From assembly GCA_963746315.1 (NCBI GenBank), contig CAVVAR010000010.1:310001-374000 (forward strand): a stretch of 64,000 nt of DNA, read 5' to 3'. The position numbers and the translations under genes were made by a program. The stretch is from Ga0077555 sp963746315. Its GTDB lineage: Bacteria; Pseudomonadota; Alphaproteobacteria; Rhizobiales; Hyphomicrobiaceae. This document shows positions 17,250 to 25,365 of this stretch, one piece after another. Each line of letters begins with the position of its first letter. Position 1 is the stretch's first letter. The notes under the pieces were generated by a model. It ran no database searches. It saw nothing but the letters and a program-made list of their open reading frames with translations, and had not been told where the DNA came from.

Positions 17250-18425
17250 TCAGGTGCCCTTCCTGGCCGGGAATGCGCCTTCCTTGGCGGAATGCCACCA
17301 CTTGCCGGCGATGACGGTGCCCTCGGCGAAGATGCGCTTGGCGCCCGTCATGTGCTCACCGAGCACGTCCTCGTAGTCGAACGCGCCGTCCTTGACGGAG
17401 AGGATCGATGCGTCGCCGACCGAGCCCGTCTTGAGAGAGCCGAGCTCCGGCCGCTTCAGGGCCATGGCCGCGTTGACGGTCGATTGCTTGACGACCTCGG
17501 CCAGCGGCATGCCCATGCACAGGAACTTCGACATGGTCGTCACCTGGTCGTAGGCGGGACCATCGATGCAGAGCTGATGCACGTCGGACGAGATGGTGTC
17601 CGGCATGAAGCCGTTGGCGAGCATGGCGCGCGCCGTCTTGAACGAGAACGAGCCCTTGCCGTGGCCGATGTCGAACAGCACGCCACGGGCACGCGCCTCG
17701 CGCACGGCATCTTTCACCTTGCCCTGGGAGTTGACGGGCGAGTTCGGAAACGGCCGGAAGGCATGGGTCAGCACGTCGCCGGGCCGCAGCATACCGATCA
17801 CCTCCTCGTAGGACGGCGGCGGGTGGTCGATGTGGCACATCAGTGGCATGCCGACCTCGTCGGCCACCTGTAGTGCGATGTTCAACGGCGCCGAGCCCTG
17901 GTCGCCCGAGGCATTGAGCCCGACCCGGACCTTGATGCCGACGATACAATCACGATTGGCATCGGCGACGGCGACGGCCTCGCGCGGGGCCATCAGCTCC
18001 ATGTTCTTCGATTCGCCGATCATGTGGGTTTTCGAGAACGCGTAGATGCCGGCGAACGACACGTGGAGATAGGCGAGGATGCGCGCCTCTGATCGTTCGA
18101 TGACGTGCTTCTTGAACCCCGCGAAGTTGCCGGGCCCGGCACTGCCGGTGTCGACCGAGGTGGTGACGCCCGAGGTGCGGCAGAAGTCGTCGGCATCGAT
18201 GCCGAGCGAGGTCCCACCCCAGTAGACGTGGGTGTGCAGGTCGATCAGCCCTGGCGTCACGACATGGCCGGAGACGTCGCGGACCTCGGTGGCGGGACCA
18301 GCTTTGAGGTCCTTGCCGACGCCCGCCGCCTTGCCGCCCGCGAACGCGACGTCCATGACGCCGTCGATACCCTGCGAGGGATCGATGACGTGGCCGCCTT
18401 TGAGGATCAGGTCGTAGGTTGCCAT
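17250..18425 (-). CDS. Amidohydrolase/deacetylase family metallohydrolase
   Basis: This 391-residue dihydroorotase-like TIM-barrel enzyme starts with the composite beta-sandwich (YDLILKGGHVIDP) and has the metal motif TPGLIDLHTHVYWG, a likely carboxylated lysine in VGIKVRVG, then LMCHIDHPP, LTHAF, FDIGHGKGSFSF and the terminal DTISSDVH. Relatives are annotated as deacetylases or D-aminoacylase-like enzymes; the substrate is unclear. It lies 122 bp beyond the 2-hydroxyacid dehydrogenase gene on the same strand and may be co-transcribed, though a hairpin lies in the gap. Confidence 0.9.
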   Translation of the reverse strand: MATYDLILKGGHVIDPSQGIDGVMDVAFAGGKAAGVGKDLKAGPATEVRDVSGHVVTPGLIDLHTHVYWGGTSLGIDADDFCRTSGVTTSVDTGSAGPGNFAGFKKHVIERSEARILAYLHVSFAGIYAFSKTHMIGESKNMELMAPREAVAVADANRDCIVGIKVRVGLNASGDQGSAPLNIALQVADEVGMPLMCHIDHPPPSYEEVIGMLRPGDVLTHAFRPFPNSPVNSQGKVKDAVREARARGVLFDIGHGKGSFSFKTARAMLANGFMPDTISSDVHQLCIDGPAYDQVTTMSKFLCMGMPLAEVVKQSTVNAAMALKRPELGSLKTGSVGDASILSVKDGAFDYEDVLGEHMTGAKRIFAEGTVIAGKWWHSAKEGAFPARKGT

Positions 18426-18493
18426 CCGTCGTCTCCGTTACGGCCGCCGGCCGGTTGAGTGTCGCTTGGCGAGCAGGCCACATGCCCATGCCC

Positions 18494-18517
18494 GTTTGGG
18501 GGACGCATCCCCCAAAC
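18494..18517 (+). terminator. Hairpin with T-run, oriented against both flanking genes
   Basis: GTTTGGGGGA and TCCCCCAAAC form a perfect 10-bp stem with a CGCA loop, followed on the plus strand by TCCCTCTTTTTTT. It looks like a strong plus-strand terminator, yet both neighbouring genes are on the minus strand. It may block antisense transcription or be a dispersed repeat. Confidence 0.45.
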
Positions 18518-18547
18518 TCCCTCTTTTTTTCGTATCGACCCTGAGCC

Positions 18548-19522
18548 TCAGCCCGCCAGCTCCGGCACCACCCAGAACGGGGCGTCGCCGCGGATCATGC
18601 GCTCGACGTTGTCGAAGGCGTTGCGGAAGCGGGCGACGTGGTTGTCCGAGGTGGGGCCGGCGAAGTGGGCGGTCAGCACCACGTTGTCGAGCTTGAACAG
18701 AGGATTGTTGGACGGCGGCGGCTCCTCGTCGAAGACGTCGAGGCCGGCGCCAAAGAACTTCTTGCCCTCGAGCGCCTTTGCCATGGCGACCTCGTCGATG
18801 ACGGGGCCGCGCGAGGTGTTGACCAGGATGGCGGTGGGTTTAAGCAGCGCCAACTCGCGGGCGCCGATCATGTGCTTGGTCGAGGCGTTCAGCGGCACGT
18901 GCAGTGAGACGTAGTCGGAACGGCGCAGCAGCTCGGTCAGAAGGCGGAACTTGACGCCGAGCGCATCCTCCTCGTCCTCGGTCAGGCGCTTGATGTCGTA
19001 GTATTCGATCTTCATGCCGAACGCCTGGGCGCGGCGGGCGACTTTGCGGCCGATATTGCCGAGGCCGACGATTCCGAGCGTCTTGTCGTAGAGCTCGAAC
19101 ATGGCCGGCGGCGGTCCGTTGCCGCGCCAGCGCCCGCCCGACACTGAGGCATGCTGCCAGACGACGCGGCGCGCGGTGGTGAGCATCAGCATGACGGCGT
19201 GCTCGGCGACCGAGATGGCGTTGGCGCCGCCGTTGTTCGAGACGGGCACCTTGGCCCGGCGCGCCGCCTCGACGTCGACGGCGTCGTAGCCGGCGGAGAG
19301 GAGCTGCACGAGCCGCACGTTCGGCGCGGCCTTGTAGAAGGCGTCCTCCATCTTGACGTGCGGATAGCAGATCATGAACTGCGCCTTGGGCAGGGCCGCC
19401 TGGAACGCGTCGGTCCCGGGCTGGGCGAGCACCAGCTCGACGTGGGCGGGCGCGAGGCTCTTCGCGAGCTCGCCCGTCTCTTCTGACGGCGGCACGAGGA
19501 GGACGACCGGCTTCTGGCTCAT
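18548..19522 (-). CDS. D-isomer-specific 2-hydroxyacid dehydrogenase
   Basis: This 324-residue NAD(P)-dependent enzyme has a Rossmann glycine motif GIVGLGNIGRKVARRAQAFG, catalytic-region pieces VNTSRGPVIDE (Arg), AGLDVFDEEPPP (Glu) and VVLTAHFAGPTSD (His), and the N-terminal SAGYDAVDVEAARRAKVPVSNNGGANAISVAEHAVMLML. It probably reduces a 2-keto acid or oxidises the D-hydroxy acid; glyoxylate/hydroxypyruvate reductase and phosphoglycerate dehydrogenase are relatives. It lies upstream of the metallohydrolase gene and could share its transcript. Confidence 0.93.
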   Translation of the reverse strand: MSQKPVVLLVPPSEETGELAKSLAPAHVELVLAQPGTDAFQAALPKAQFMICYPHVKMEDAFYKAAPNVRLVQLLSAGYDAVDVEAARRAKVPVSNNGGANAISVAEHAVMLMLTTARRVVWQHASVSGGRWRGNGPPPAMFELYDKTLGIVGLGNIGRKVARRAQAFGMKIEYYDIKRLTEDEEDALGVKFRLLTELLRRSDYVSLHVPLNASTKHMIGARELALLKPTAILVNTSRGPVIDEVAMAKALEGKKFFGAGLDVFDEEPPPSNNPLFKLDNVVLTAHFAGPTSDNHVARFRNAFDNVERMIRGDAPFWVVPELAG

Positions 19523-19655
19523 TGAGGGCTCCGGATGGACAGCGGAATTGATCGAGGTGGGATGTCGGCGACCAAGCTAGGACGGTTTGGCTGGCCTCGC
19601 AATCGCCGACACGCCCACGGTAAAGGCGTCACGCATCGGGTGCGGAGCGCGGGAC

Positions 19656-19668
19656 GTGACAATGTCAC
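19656..19668. promoter_or_regulatory. Small inverted repeat GTGACA-A-TGTCAC
   Basis: Two 6-bp arms flank a single base about 80 bp upstream of the small membrane-protein gene. The form resembles a dimeric-regulator half-site pair. No regulator is identified and chance occurrence is possible. Confidence 0.25.
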
Positions 19669-19745
19669 AGACGGCCCGTCCCCGAGCGCGGATGAACGCG
19701 AGCAAGGCGTGCCGCGCGGCTGGCACCCGATCGGAGACGATAGAG

Positions 19746-19970
19746 ATGGCGTGGCTCGACGCAATTCCCTGGTGGGCGATCGCCATCGCCATCGCGACGC
19801 TCGGACTCGCCCCGTTCTCGCCGGAGCCACACATCTGGGAAAAGCTCAAGATGCTCGTGGCAGGCACCCTGGTGAAGCCGATCGACATCTTCGACCTCGT
19901 CTACCACGCAATACCGTGGCTGCTCGGCGCCTTGAAGCTCGTTCGGGCTGCGACGGCGCCGGGCGCGTGA
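19746..19970 (+). CDS. Small membrane protein (often annotated RND-transporter-like)
   Basis: The protein has 74 residues with two hydrophobic segments (IPWWAIAIAIATLGLAPF and IDIFDLVYHAIPWLLGALKL) around PEPHIWEKLKMLVAGTLVKP. I recall similar small proteins of this design as conserved membrane proteins sometimes labelled RND transporter; that label is not supported by any visible transport domain. The ATG at 19746 has a GGAG site 10 bp upstream; longer versions from 19587 would include low-quality N-terminal sequence. Confidence 0.65.
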   Translation: MAWLDAIPWWAIAIAIATLGLAPFSPEPHIWEKLKMLVAGTLVKPIDIFDLVYHAIPWLLGALKLVRAATAPGA

Positions 19971-20088
19971 AGAAGCGCCGCGGCTGCATGGCGGCATTGC
20001 TCGCCGCGCGTTGCACGCTTTCCGCATCCACGTGGTAGACAGCGAGGCGCCCGGGATTCGGCCCGGCGCCCCCGAGCCATCGAGACCG

Positions 20089-21039
20089 ATGCAGCGCAGA
20101 GCCACGGCCACAACGCTCGCGCCCGATGCCCTGAGGGGCATCGGCCTCATGCTGGTCGCGCTCGCACTCTTCTCCTGCCTCGACACGACCGCGAAATACA
20201 TGGCATCGGTCGCGAAGCTGCCCGTGACCCAGGTCGTGTGGCTGCGGTTCGTCAGCCAGTTCCTGCTGATCCTCATGGTGATGGGCGTCGTCTCGATCCC
20301 GCGCCTGCTGTCGACGCAGCGCTTCTGGCACCAAGTCGCACGCTCGTGCCTGATGCTAGGATCGACGTTCCTCAACTTCCTGGCGCTGCGCACGCTCCGG
20401 CTCGACCAGACACAAACCGTCTACTTCCTGGCCCCGTTCGTGGTGGCGCTGCTAGCCGGCCCGTTTCTCGGCGAATGGATCCGCTGGCGTCGGATGATCG
20501 CCATCCTCGTTGGGTTCTCAGGCATCCTCGTTGCCGTGCGTCCCGGCTTCACGGCGTTCGAGCCGGCACTGATCTTCGCCTTCGGATCGATGCTCTGCTA
20601 CGCCGTGTTCATGCTGCTGACGCGCTATCTCGCCACCTACGACGCTCCCGAGGTGACGCTGTTCTACTCGCTGCTGGCCGGCACCTTCGTGATGGGGCCG
20701 CTGGCGATGGTCGACTGGGTCTGGCCGACCGATGCGCTGACCTGGGGCCTTCTCATCTCCATGGGGTTCTGGGGCGGACTCGGACATTTCATTTTCATCC
20801 TAGCCTACCGCCATGCGACGGCATCCGTGCTGGCGCCGTTCATCTACCTCGGGCTGATCACGCATGTCGCGGGCGGCTATCTCGCCTTCGGCCAAGTCCC
20901 GGACGAATGGACACTGGCGGGTGCCGCGATCGTCATCGCCTCGGGCATCTACATGGTCCACCGCGAGCGCGTCGTGCACATGGAGCGGCGGCGCGAGCGG
21001 GAGGCGGAGGCTGCCGCCAAGGGCATTGCCGGCCGATAG
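20089..21039 (+). CDS. DMT superfamily transporter (EamA family)
   Basis: This 316-residue protein has ten predicted helices in two EamA repeats. The first contains LMLVALALFSCLDTTAKYMA and VVWLRFVSQFLLILMVM, and the second starts near ALIFAFGSMLCYAVFMLLTRYLA. Export of a small metabolite is typical, but the substrate cannot be read from sequence. The ATG at 20089 is the first reasonable start; a TTG at 20011 would add an unconvincing extension. It ends 7 bp before the convergent tgt stop. Confidence 0.9.
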   Translation: MQRRATATTLAPDALRGIGLMLVALALFSCLDTTAKYMASVAKLPVTQVVWLRFVSQFLLILMVMGVVSIPRLLSTQRFWHQVARSCLMLGSTFLNFLALRTLRLDQTQTVYFLAPFVVALLAGPFLGEWIRWRRMIAILVGFSGILVAVRPGFTAFEPALIFAFGSMLCYAVFMLLTRYLATYDAPEVTLFYSLLAGTFVMGPLAMVDWVWPTDALTWGLLISMGFWGGLGHFIFILAYRHATASVLAPFIYLGLITHVAGGYLAFGQVPDEWTLAGAAIVIASGIYMVHRERVVHMERRREREAEAAAKGIAGR

Positions 21040-21045
21040 CTGCGG

Positions 21046-22184
21046 TCAGTCCACTTTCTCGCCGCGCATCCGCGCCTTCGTCGCTTCGGCCCAGGCCGCG
21101 AACCGCCCTTCCTCGATCGCAAGGCGCATGGCGGCCATCAGCTCCTGATAGAACGCGGTGTTGACCCACGAGAGCAGCATGGAGCCCAGCATCTCGCCCG
21201 ATTTGACGAGGTGGTGCAGATAGGCGCGGGAATAGTCGCGGGCGGCCGGGACAGGTGCTGTCGGGGTCGAGCGGCGACAGGTCCTCGGCGTGCTTGGCGT
21301 TCTTGAGGTTGATGCGACCGTCCCAGGTGAAGGCGAGGCCGTGGCGGCCGTTGCGGGTCGGCATGACGCAATCGAACATGTCGATGCCGCGCGCGACCGC
21401 CTCGATCAGATCCTCGGGCGTGCCGACGCCCATCAGGTAGCGCGGCTTTGCCGGTCGGCAGATGCGGCAGCGTCGCCTCGAGGGTGCGCAGCATCGCGTC
21501 GTGGCCTTCGCCAACGGCGAGCCCGCCGACGGCATAGCCGGGGAGGTCCATGGCGACGAGCGCCTCGGCCGAGCGCCGGCGCAGATCGTCGTCGGTGCCG
21601 CCTTGCACGATGCCGAATAGCGCCTGGCCCGGTTTCGACAGACGCTCGAACGCCGCCCGTGAGCGCTCAGCCCAGCGCAGCGACAGCTCCATGGCACGCT
21701 CGGCCTCGGTGTGCTCCGCGGGGTGCTCGATGCACTCGTCGAGTTGCATCTGGATGTCGGCACCGAGCAGGCACTGGATCTCGATCGAGCGCTCGGGCGT
21801 CAGCATATGTCGCGAGCCGTCGAGATGCGACTGGAAGGTGGCGCCCTCCTCGGTGATCTTGCGGATCTGGCTGAGGCTCATGACCTGGAAGCCGCCGCTA
21901 TCGGTCAGGATCGGACCGTTCCAGCGCATGAAGCTGTGCAGACCGCCGAGCCGTGCGACGCGCTCGGCGCCGGGCCGGAGCATCAGGTGATAGACGTTGC
22001 CGAGGATGATGTCGGCGCCGGCCTCGCGCACCTGCTCGGGGTAGAGCGCCTTCACCGTGCCGACCGTGCCGACCGGCATGAACGCAGGCGTGCGGATCAT
22101 GCCGCGCGGCGTCGCGATCTCGCCGCGGCGGGCAGCGCCATCGGTGGCGAGGAGAGTGAAGGAAAACGCGGGATCGAGGCTCAT
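21046..22184 (-). CDS. tgt: tRNA-guanine(34) transglycosylase (queuine), two frameshifts
   Basis: Tgt exchanges G34 for the queuosine precursor preQ1 in GUN-anticodon tRNAs. Catalytic segments are present: ILTDSGGFQVMSLS, IQMQLDECIEH, LFGIVQGG, AVGGLAVGE and MGVGTPEDLIEAVARGIDMFDCVMPTRNGRHG. Reading needs two +1 corrections, at an AAA run near 21447-21449 and a CCC run near 21248-21250. The corrected length is 378 residues. The corrected zinc region reads DSTCPAARDYSRAYLHHL, so only one cysteine of the usual CxCxxC set is present. The ATG at 22184 is well placed. Confidence 0.9.
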
Positions 22185-22337
22185 GGCGCGTACATAGCAC
22201 TGCCGTAACCGTTGTCATCCTCATGCGTGTGTTGGACGAGCCCCTGGAAGCCGGAGGCAGGCCAAACCAACCCGCGCGTGACCACCTCTCGGTTTCCTGC
22301 CTAGACTGATGCCAACGATCCACGCCGGGAGAACGTC

Positions 22338-23363
22338 ATGGCTGCGCAATCGAAGAACCAGAGCTGGCTGGCACAGGTGCAGGAGACGGCGCACGAGCCC
22401 GATCTGCCGATCTGCGACCCCCACCACCACCTTTGGGATGCGCGACACGAAGCCGTGCAGCCGCGCTACCTGTTGGACGAGATCCTGGAGGACATGTCGG
22501 GCGGCCACAACATCGTCTCGACGGTGTTCATCGAGTGCGGCGCCATGTTCAAGGCGGAGGGCCCCGAGAATTTCCGATGCGTCGGTGAGACCGAGTTCGT
22601 CAATGGCATAGCGGCGATGAGCGCGTCGGGCGGCTACGGCAAGACGCGCGTAGCGGCGACCATCATCGGCACCTGTGACCTGCGCATCGGCGACGCGGCG
22701 GGCGACGTGCTCGACGCTCAGATCGCGGCCGGCAACGGGCGCTTCCACGGCATCCGGCGCGGCGCCTTCTGGCATGCGAGCCCGGAGATCCGCAACCACC
22801 GCACCAACCCGCCCGAGGGCCTGCTGCTGCGCGACGATTTCCGCGCCGGTTTCAAGCATCTCGGACCGCGCAACCTCTCGTTCGAGGTGTGGTGCTCGCA
22901 TCCCCAGATCCCCGACGCGGTGAGCCTCGCCCGCGCTTTCCCCGACACGACCATCATTCTCGATCATTTCGGCGGCCCTTGCGGCATCGGCCCCTACGCG
23001 GGCAAGGCCGACGAGGTCTTCGCGGACTGGAAGGCGAAGATCGACGAGCTGGCCAAGTGCCCGAACGTCTACGCCAAGCTCGGCGGGCTCAACATGGACG
23101 TCAACGGCTACCACTGGGAGAACCGCTCGAAGCCGCCGACCAGCGCCGAGCTCGCGGCCGCGACGCGCCGCTATTTCGAGTACACGATCGAGAAGTTCGG
23201 TCCCTCCCGCTGCATGTTTGAGAGCAATTTCCCCGTCGACAAGCTCTCGTGCAGCTACACGGTGCTTTGGAACAGCTTCAAAATCCTGGCGAAGGGTTTC
23301 TCCGCGGACGAGAAGGCCGCGATGTTCCGGGGGACGGCGGAGAGGGTTTATCGGATTGGGTGA
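22338..23363 (+). CDS. Amidohydrolase-2-type TIM-barrel hydrolase
   Basis: This 341-residue protein contains ICDPHHHLWD near the N-terminus, IECGAMF, FHGIRRGAFWHA, TTIILDHFGGPCG, VYAKLGG and the terminal CMFESNFPVDKLS, the layout of amidohydro_2 enzymes such as 2-pyrone-4,6-dicarboxylate lactonase and L-fuconolactonase relatives. A lactone or aromatic-acid substrate is plausible but unproven. The ATG has a GGGAG site. The gene stands alone, with repeat-rich DNA downstream. Confidence 0.88.
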   Translation: MAAQSKNQSWLAQVQETAHEPDLPICDPHHHLWDARHEAVQPRYLLDEILEDMSGGHNIVSTVFIECGAMFKAEGPENFRCVGETEFVNGIAAMSASGGYGKTRVAATIIGTCDLRIGDAAGDVLDAQIAAGNGRFHGIRRGAFWHASPEIRNHRTNPPEGLLLRDDFRAGFKHLGPRNLSFEVWCSHPQIPDAVSLARAFPDTTIILDHFGGPCGIGPYAGKADEVFADWKAKIDELAKCPNVYAKLGGLNMDVNGYHWENRSKPPTSAELAAATRRYFEYTIEKFGPSRCMFESNFPVDKLSCSYTVLWNSFKILAKGFSADEKAAMFRGTAERVYRIG

Positions 23364-23390
23364 GGGGTGAAAAGAACGAATTACCTCCCC

Positions 23391-23752
23391 CTTAGGCGCT
23401 GTAGGTTGGGTTAGCGCGGCCGCCGGCGCACATGTGTGGTGCTGGCGGTCTGTCCGCGCGTAACCCAACGCCTGCCTGCGAAAAACGCCGCGAAAGTGTT
23501 GGGTTACGCGCGGAACAATCTTCTCGTTCCAACCTTGGCCGCATCGGCCGCGCTAACCCAACCTACGGTCTACTGCCTTTGAACAAGGCGCGGAAATGTC
23601 GGATTTCGCGCGGAACGATGCTCTCGTTCCAACCTTGGCCGCATTGGCCGCGCTAACCCAACCTACGCTCAAACGTCATCCCCGCGACGGCGGGAACCCA
23701 CCTGGCCGCGCGGGCCTATCGAGACCCGTCACGGGCGCCCGCGTCCGCGGCG
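23391..23752. repeat. REP-like repeat cluster: inverted and direct copies
   Basis: This 360-bp gene-free stretch is made of repeats. Two direct copies of about 61 bp (23507-23567 and 23607-23667), exactly 100 bp apart, differ at only a few positions and share CTCGTTCCAACCTTGGCCGC and GGCCGCGCTAACCCAACCTA. An inverted partial copy (GTAGGTTGGGTTAGCGCGGC) starts at 23401. A second element type (GTCATCCCCGCGACGGCGGG, 23686-23705) follows. No ORF is convincing. Confidence 0.75.
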
Positions 23753-23794
23753 ATGACGTTCTGCAAAAATGCAGACTTTGCTGAGTTCAGGGCC

Positions 23795-24898
23795 ATGCCG
23801 TCGAGTGCCGTCGGAACCACGATGCTTGCACTTCTCCAAAACCGACAGTCAGTTGTGGATGACGGCTTGCTATCCGCTCACTCTGTACGGCGTGTGCTAA
23901 AATTGAATGATTCGCCATCAGAGGCTCTCTTCTCACCAATGACGATCCTGATCCGCAGCCTACAAGACGCAGAGGCTTTCATCCTCCGGTGTTACGAAGA
24001 TTCAGACTACGGAAGCGAAGGGCCTGTGGGTTTCTCATCATGCGTCTTGCACATCCGTCTGGATCCCGGTGATGGCAAAACGAATCGACACATCGATCGT
24101 GCTAGATTGCTCCTCCAGCGGCACGTAGATCAGACATATCTGCTGGCGAAGACGGGTAGTCCTTTTGGCCGACTCAGTGACACGGAAAAGGATCGTTTAA
24201 GCATCTGCGGCGCAATCGCAGTTGGAAGCACGAACCTCACCGAAGAATTGGCGAAATCGTATGGCGCCATCCGCGATGTGCTACCAGGGTCTTGGTCGCA
24301 TCGGCGCAGAAATGTCGTTGCAGTGGCGGCGCTCCTTCTTACTGCAGGCAGCTTCTTCAGTACCCCTATCCTTCAATACCTTGGGACCACAAATGCAGCC
24401 AGAATCTCAGGGGAAGCTACGATCGAGGCCGCACGGGTGACCAGCCACGCAACTATCGAAGTTGCCCGAATCCAAGCTGACGCGCAGATTGCCACCGCAA
24501 AACTCCAATCTGGCTCCGACAAATATTCCCAACTTCCTAGCTCTCTGTTCCCAAACAGTGCACCTGCATTGAGCCGCACCGCGATCATCCTCGCCCAGTT
24601 GGCGGACATTGATGTTTCGAATGTTGTCCAATTTTCAGCTTCAGATGCGGTTCCGTGGAGGTTTGCAATACTCAACTTGGCGCCACAAGCTGGGACTATC
24701 GAATGGAACGGAAGCAGACCCATCCCAGCGACCGTTGCCAGGGCTGCTTCCAAGCAGGGCAGAGCTGAGGCACTGAAGCAACGCCGTATCGCCAAAGAAA
24801 ATGGTCGTCCTGGCCTTATTCCGACGCCATGGGTCACTGAAGTCTTGCGAACACATTCTGCTCCAGGTGCGATGCGCTTGGGAGCTATCAGCGTCTGA
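23795..24898 (+). CDS. Unrecognised protein with one membrane helix and a short coiled coil
   Basis: I do not recognise this gene. From the ATG at 23795 it encodes about 367 residues; starts at 23753 (inside the repeat), 23822 and 23939 are possible and none has a clear ribosome binding site. The N-terminal half is soluble. A helix (NVVAVAALLLTAGSFFSTPIL) is followed by alanine-rich near-repeats (EATIEAARVTS, HATIEVARIQA, DAQIATAKLQS), likely a coiled coil. Base composition is clearly lower in GC than the surroundings, and REP-like copies lie on both sides, consistent with acquired DNA. Confidence 0.55.
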   Translation: MPSSAVGTTMLALLQNRQSVVDDGLLSAHSVRRVLKLNDSPSEALFSPMTILIRSLQDAEAFILRCYEDSDYGSEGPVGFSSCVLHIRLDPGDGKTNRHIDRARLLLQRHVDQTYLLAKTGSPFGRLSDTEKDRLSICGAIAVGSTNLTEELAKSYGAIRDVLPGSWSHRRRNVVAVAALLLTAGSFFSTPILQYLGTTNAARISGEATIEAARVTSHATIEVARIQADAQIATAKLQSGSDKYSQLPSSLFPNSAPALSRTAIILAQLADIDVSNVVQFSASDAVPWRFAILNLAPQAGTIEWNGSRPIPATVARAASKQGRAEALKQRRIAKENGRPGLIPTPWVTEVLRTHSAPGAMRLGAISV

Positions 24899-24944
24899 TC
24901 GGAGAGAGACCACGCGCGGTCCAATCGCTCGAACAAGCCAGCGA

Positions 24945-24978
24945 TCGCATCGGCCGCGCTAGCCTAACTCACATTCCA
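24945..24978 (+). repeat. Degenerate copy of the REP-like element
   Basis: GCATCGGCCGCGCTAGCCTA matches the 23.5-kb repeats (GCATCGGCCGCGCTAACCCA) with two changes and then diverges. With those repeats it brackets the unrecognised gene at 23795-24898. Confidence 0.5.
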
Positions 24979-25029
24979 ACATCATTCTGCAGCCTTGTAT
25001 CAGTCCGACTTATCGCCCAGCGATTATTA

Positions 25030-25281
25030 ATGGAGATGGCATTGCGCGACAACGAGCCACCGATCTATGTCCAGTGCGATTGCTGCCAGAATCGAAGACG
25101 GTGTGGCCCGCACATCTACGACGGCAGAAATGTTCCTGAATGGGGTCTGTGGATCTGTAATTCGTGCCGTCTCACGCAGGACGTGCCGCCGATTTACAAA
25201 TCGCGAGTGGCAGCTATCCTCGACACAAAAGGTGTGCCTTATCGGCGCAATGCAGGAGGTTGGATAATTATTCCTGGATGA
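25030..25281 (+). CDS. Small zinc-ribbon-like protein
   Basis: The protein has 83 residues. Cysteines are arranged as QCDCCQNRRRCGPH and, about 20 residues later, WICNSC, suggesting a bound zinc. The C-terminus (VAAILDTKGVPYRRNAGGWI) resembles a short recognition or dimerisation tail. I do not recognise the family. It shares the lower GC content of the preceding unrecognised gene, lies about 130 bp downstream of it on the same strand, and may belong to the same acquired segment. The ribosome binding site is weak. Confidence 0.5.
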   Translation: MEMALRDNEPPIYVQCDCCQNRRRCGPHIYDGRNVPEWGLWICNSCRLTQDVPPIYKSRVAAILDTKGVPYRRNAGGWIIIPG

Positions 25282-25365
25282 GCTTGAGCGTCGAGCAGAA
25301 CGTAATGTTCTCGATCAAGCCAAATTGAAGTAATTTATTCTGTTGAACATATGCCTCTCCTTCCC

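Noticed and set aside
23391..23752. CRISPR array
   Set aside because: Only two 61-bp direct copies occur, the intervening sequence is itself related to the repeat, and no cas gene is present.
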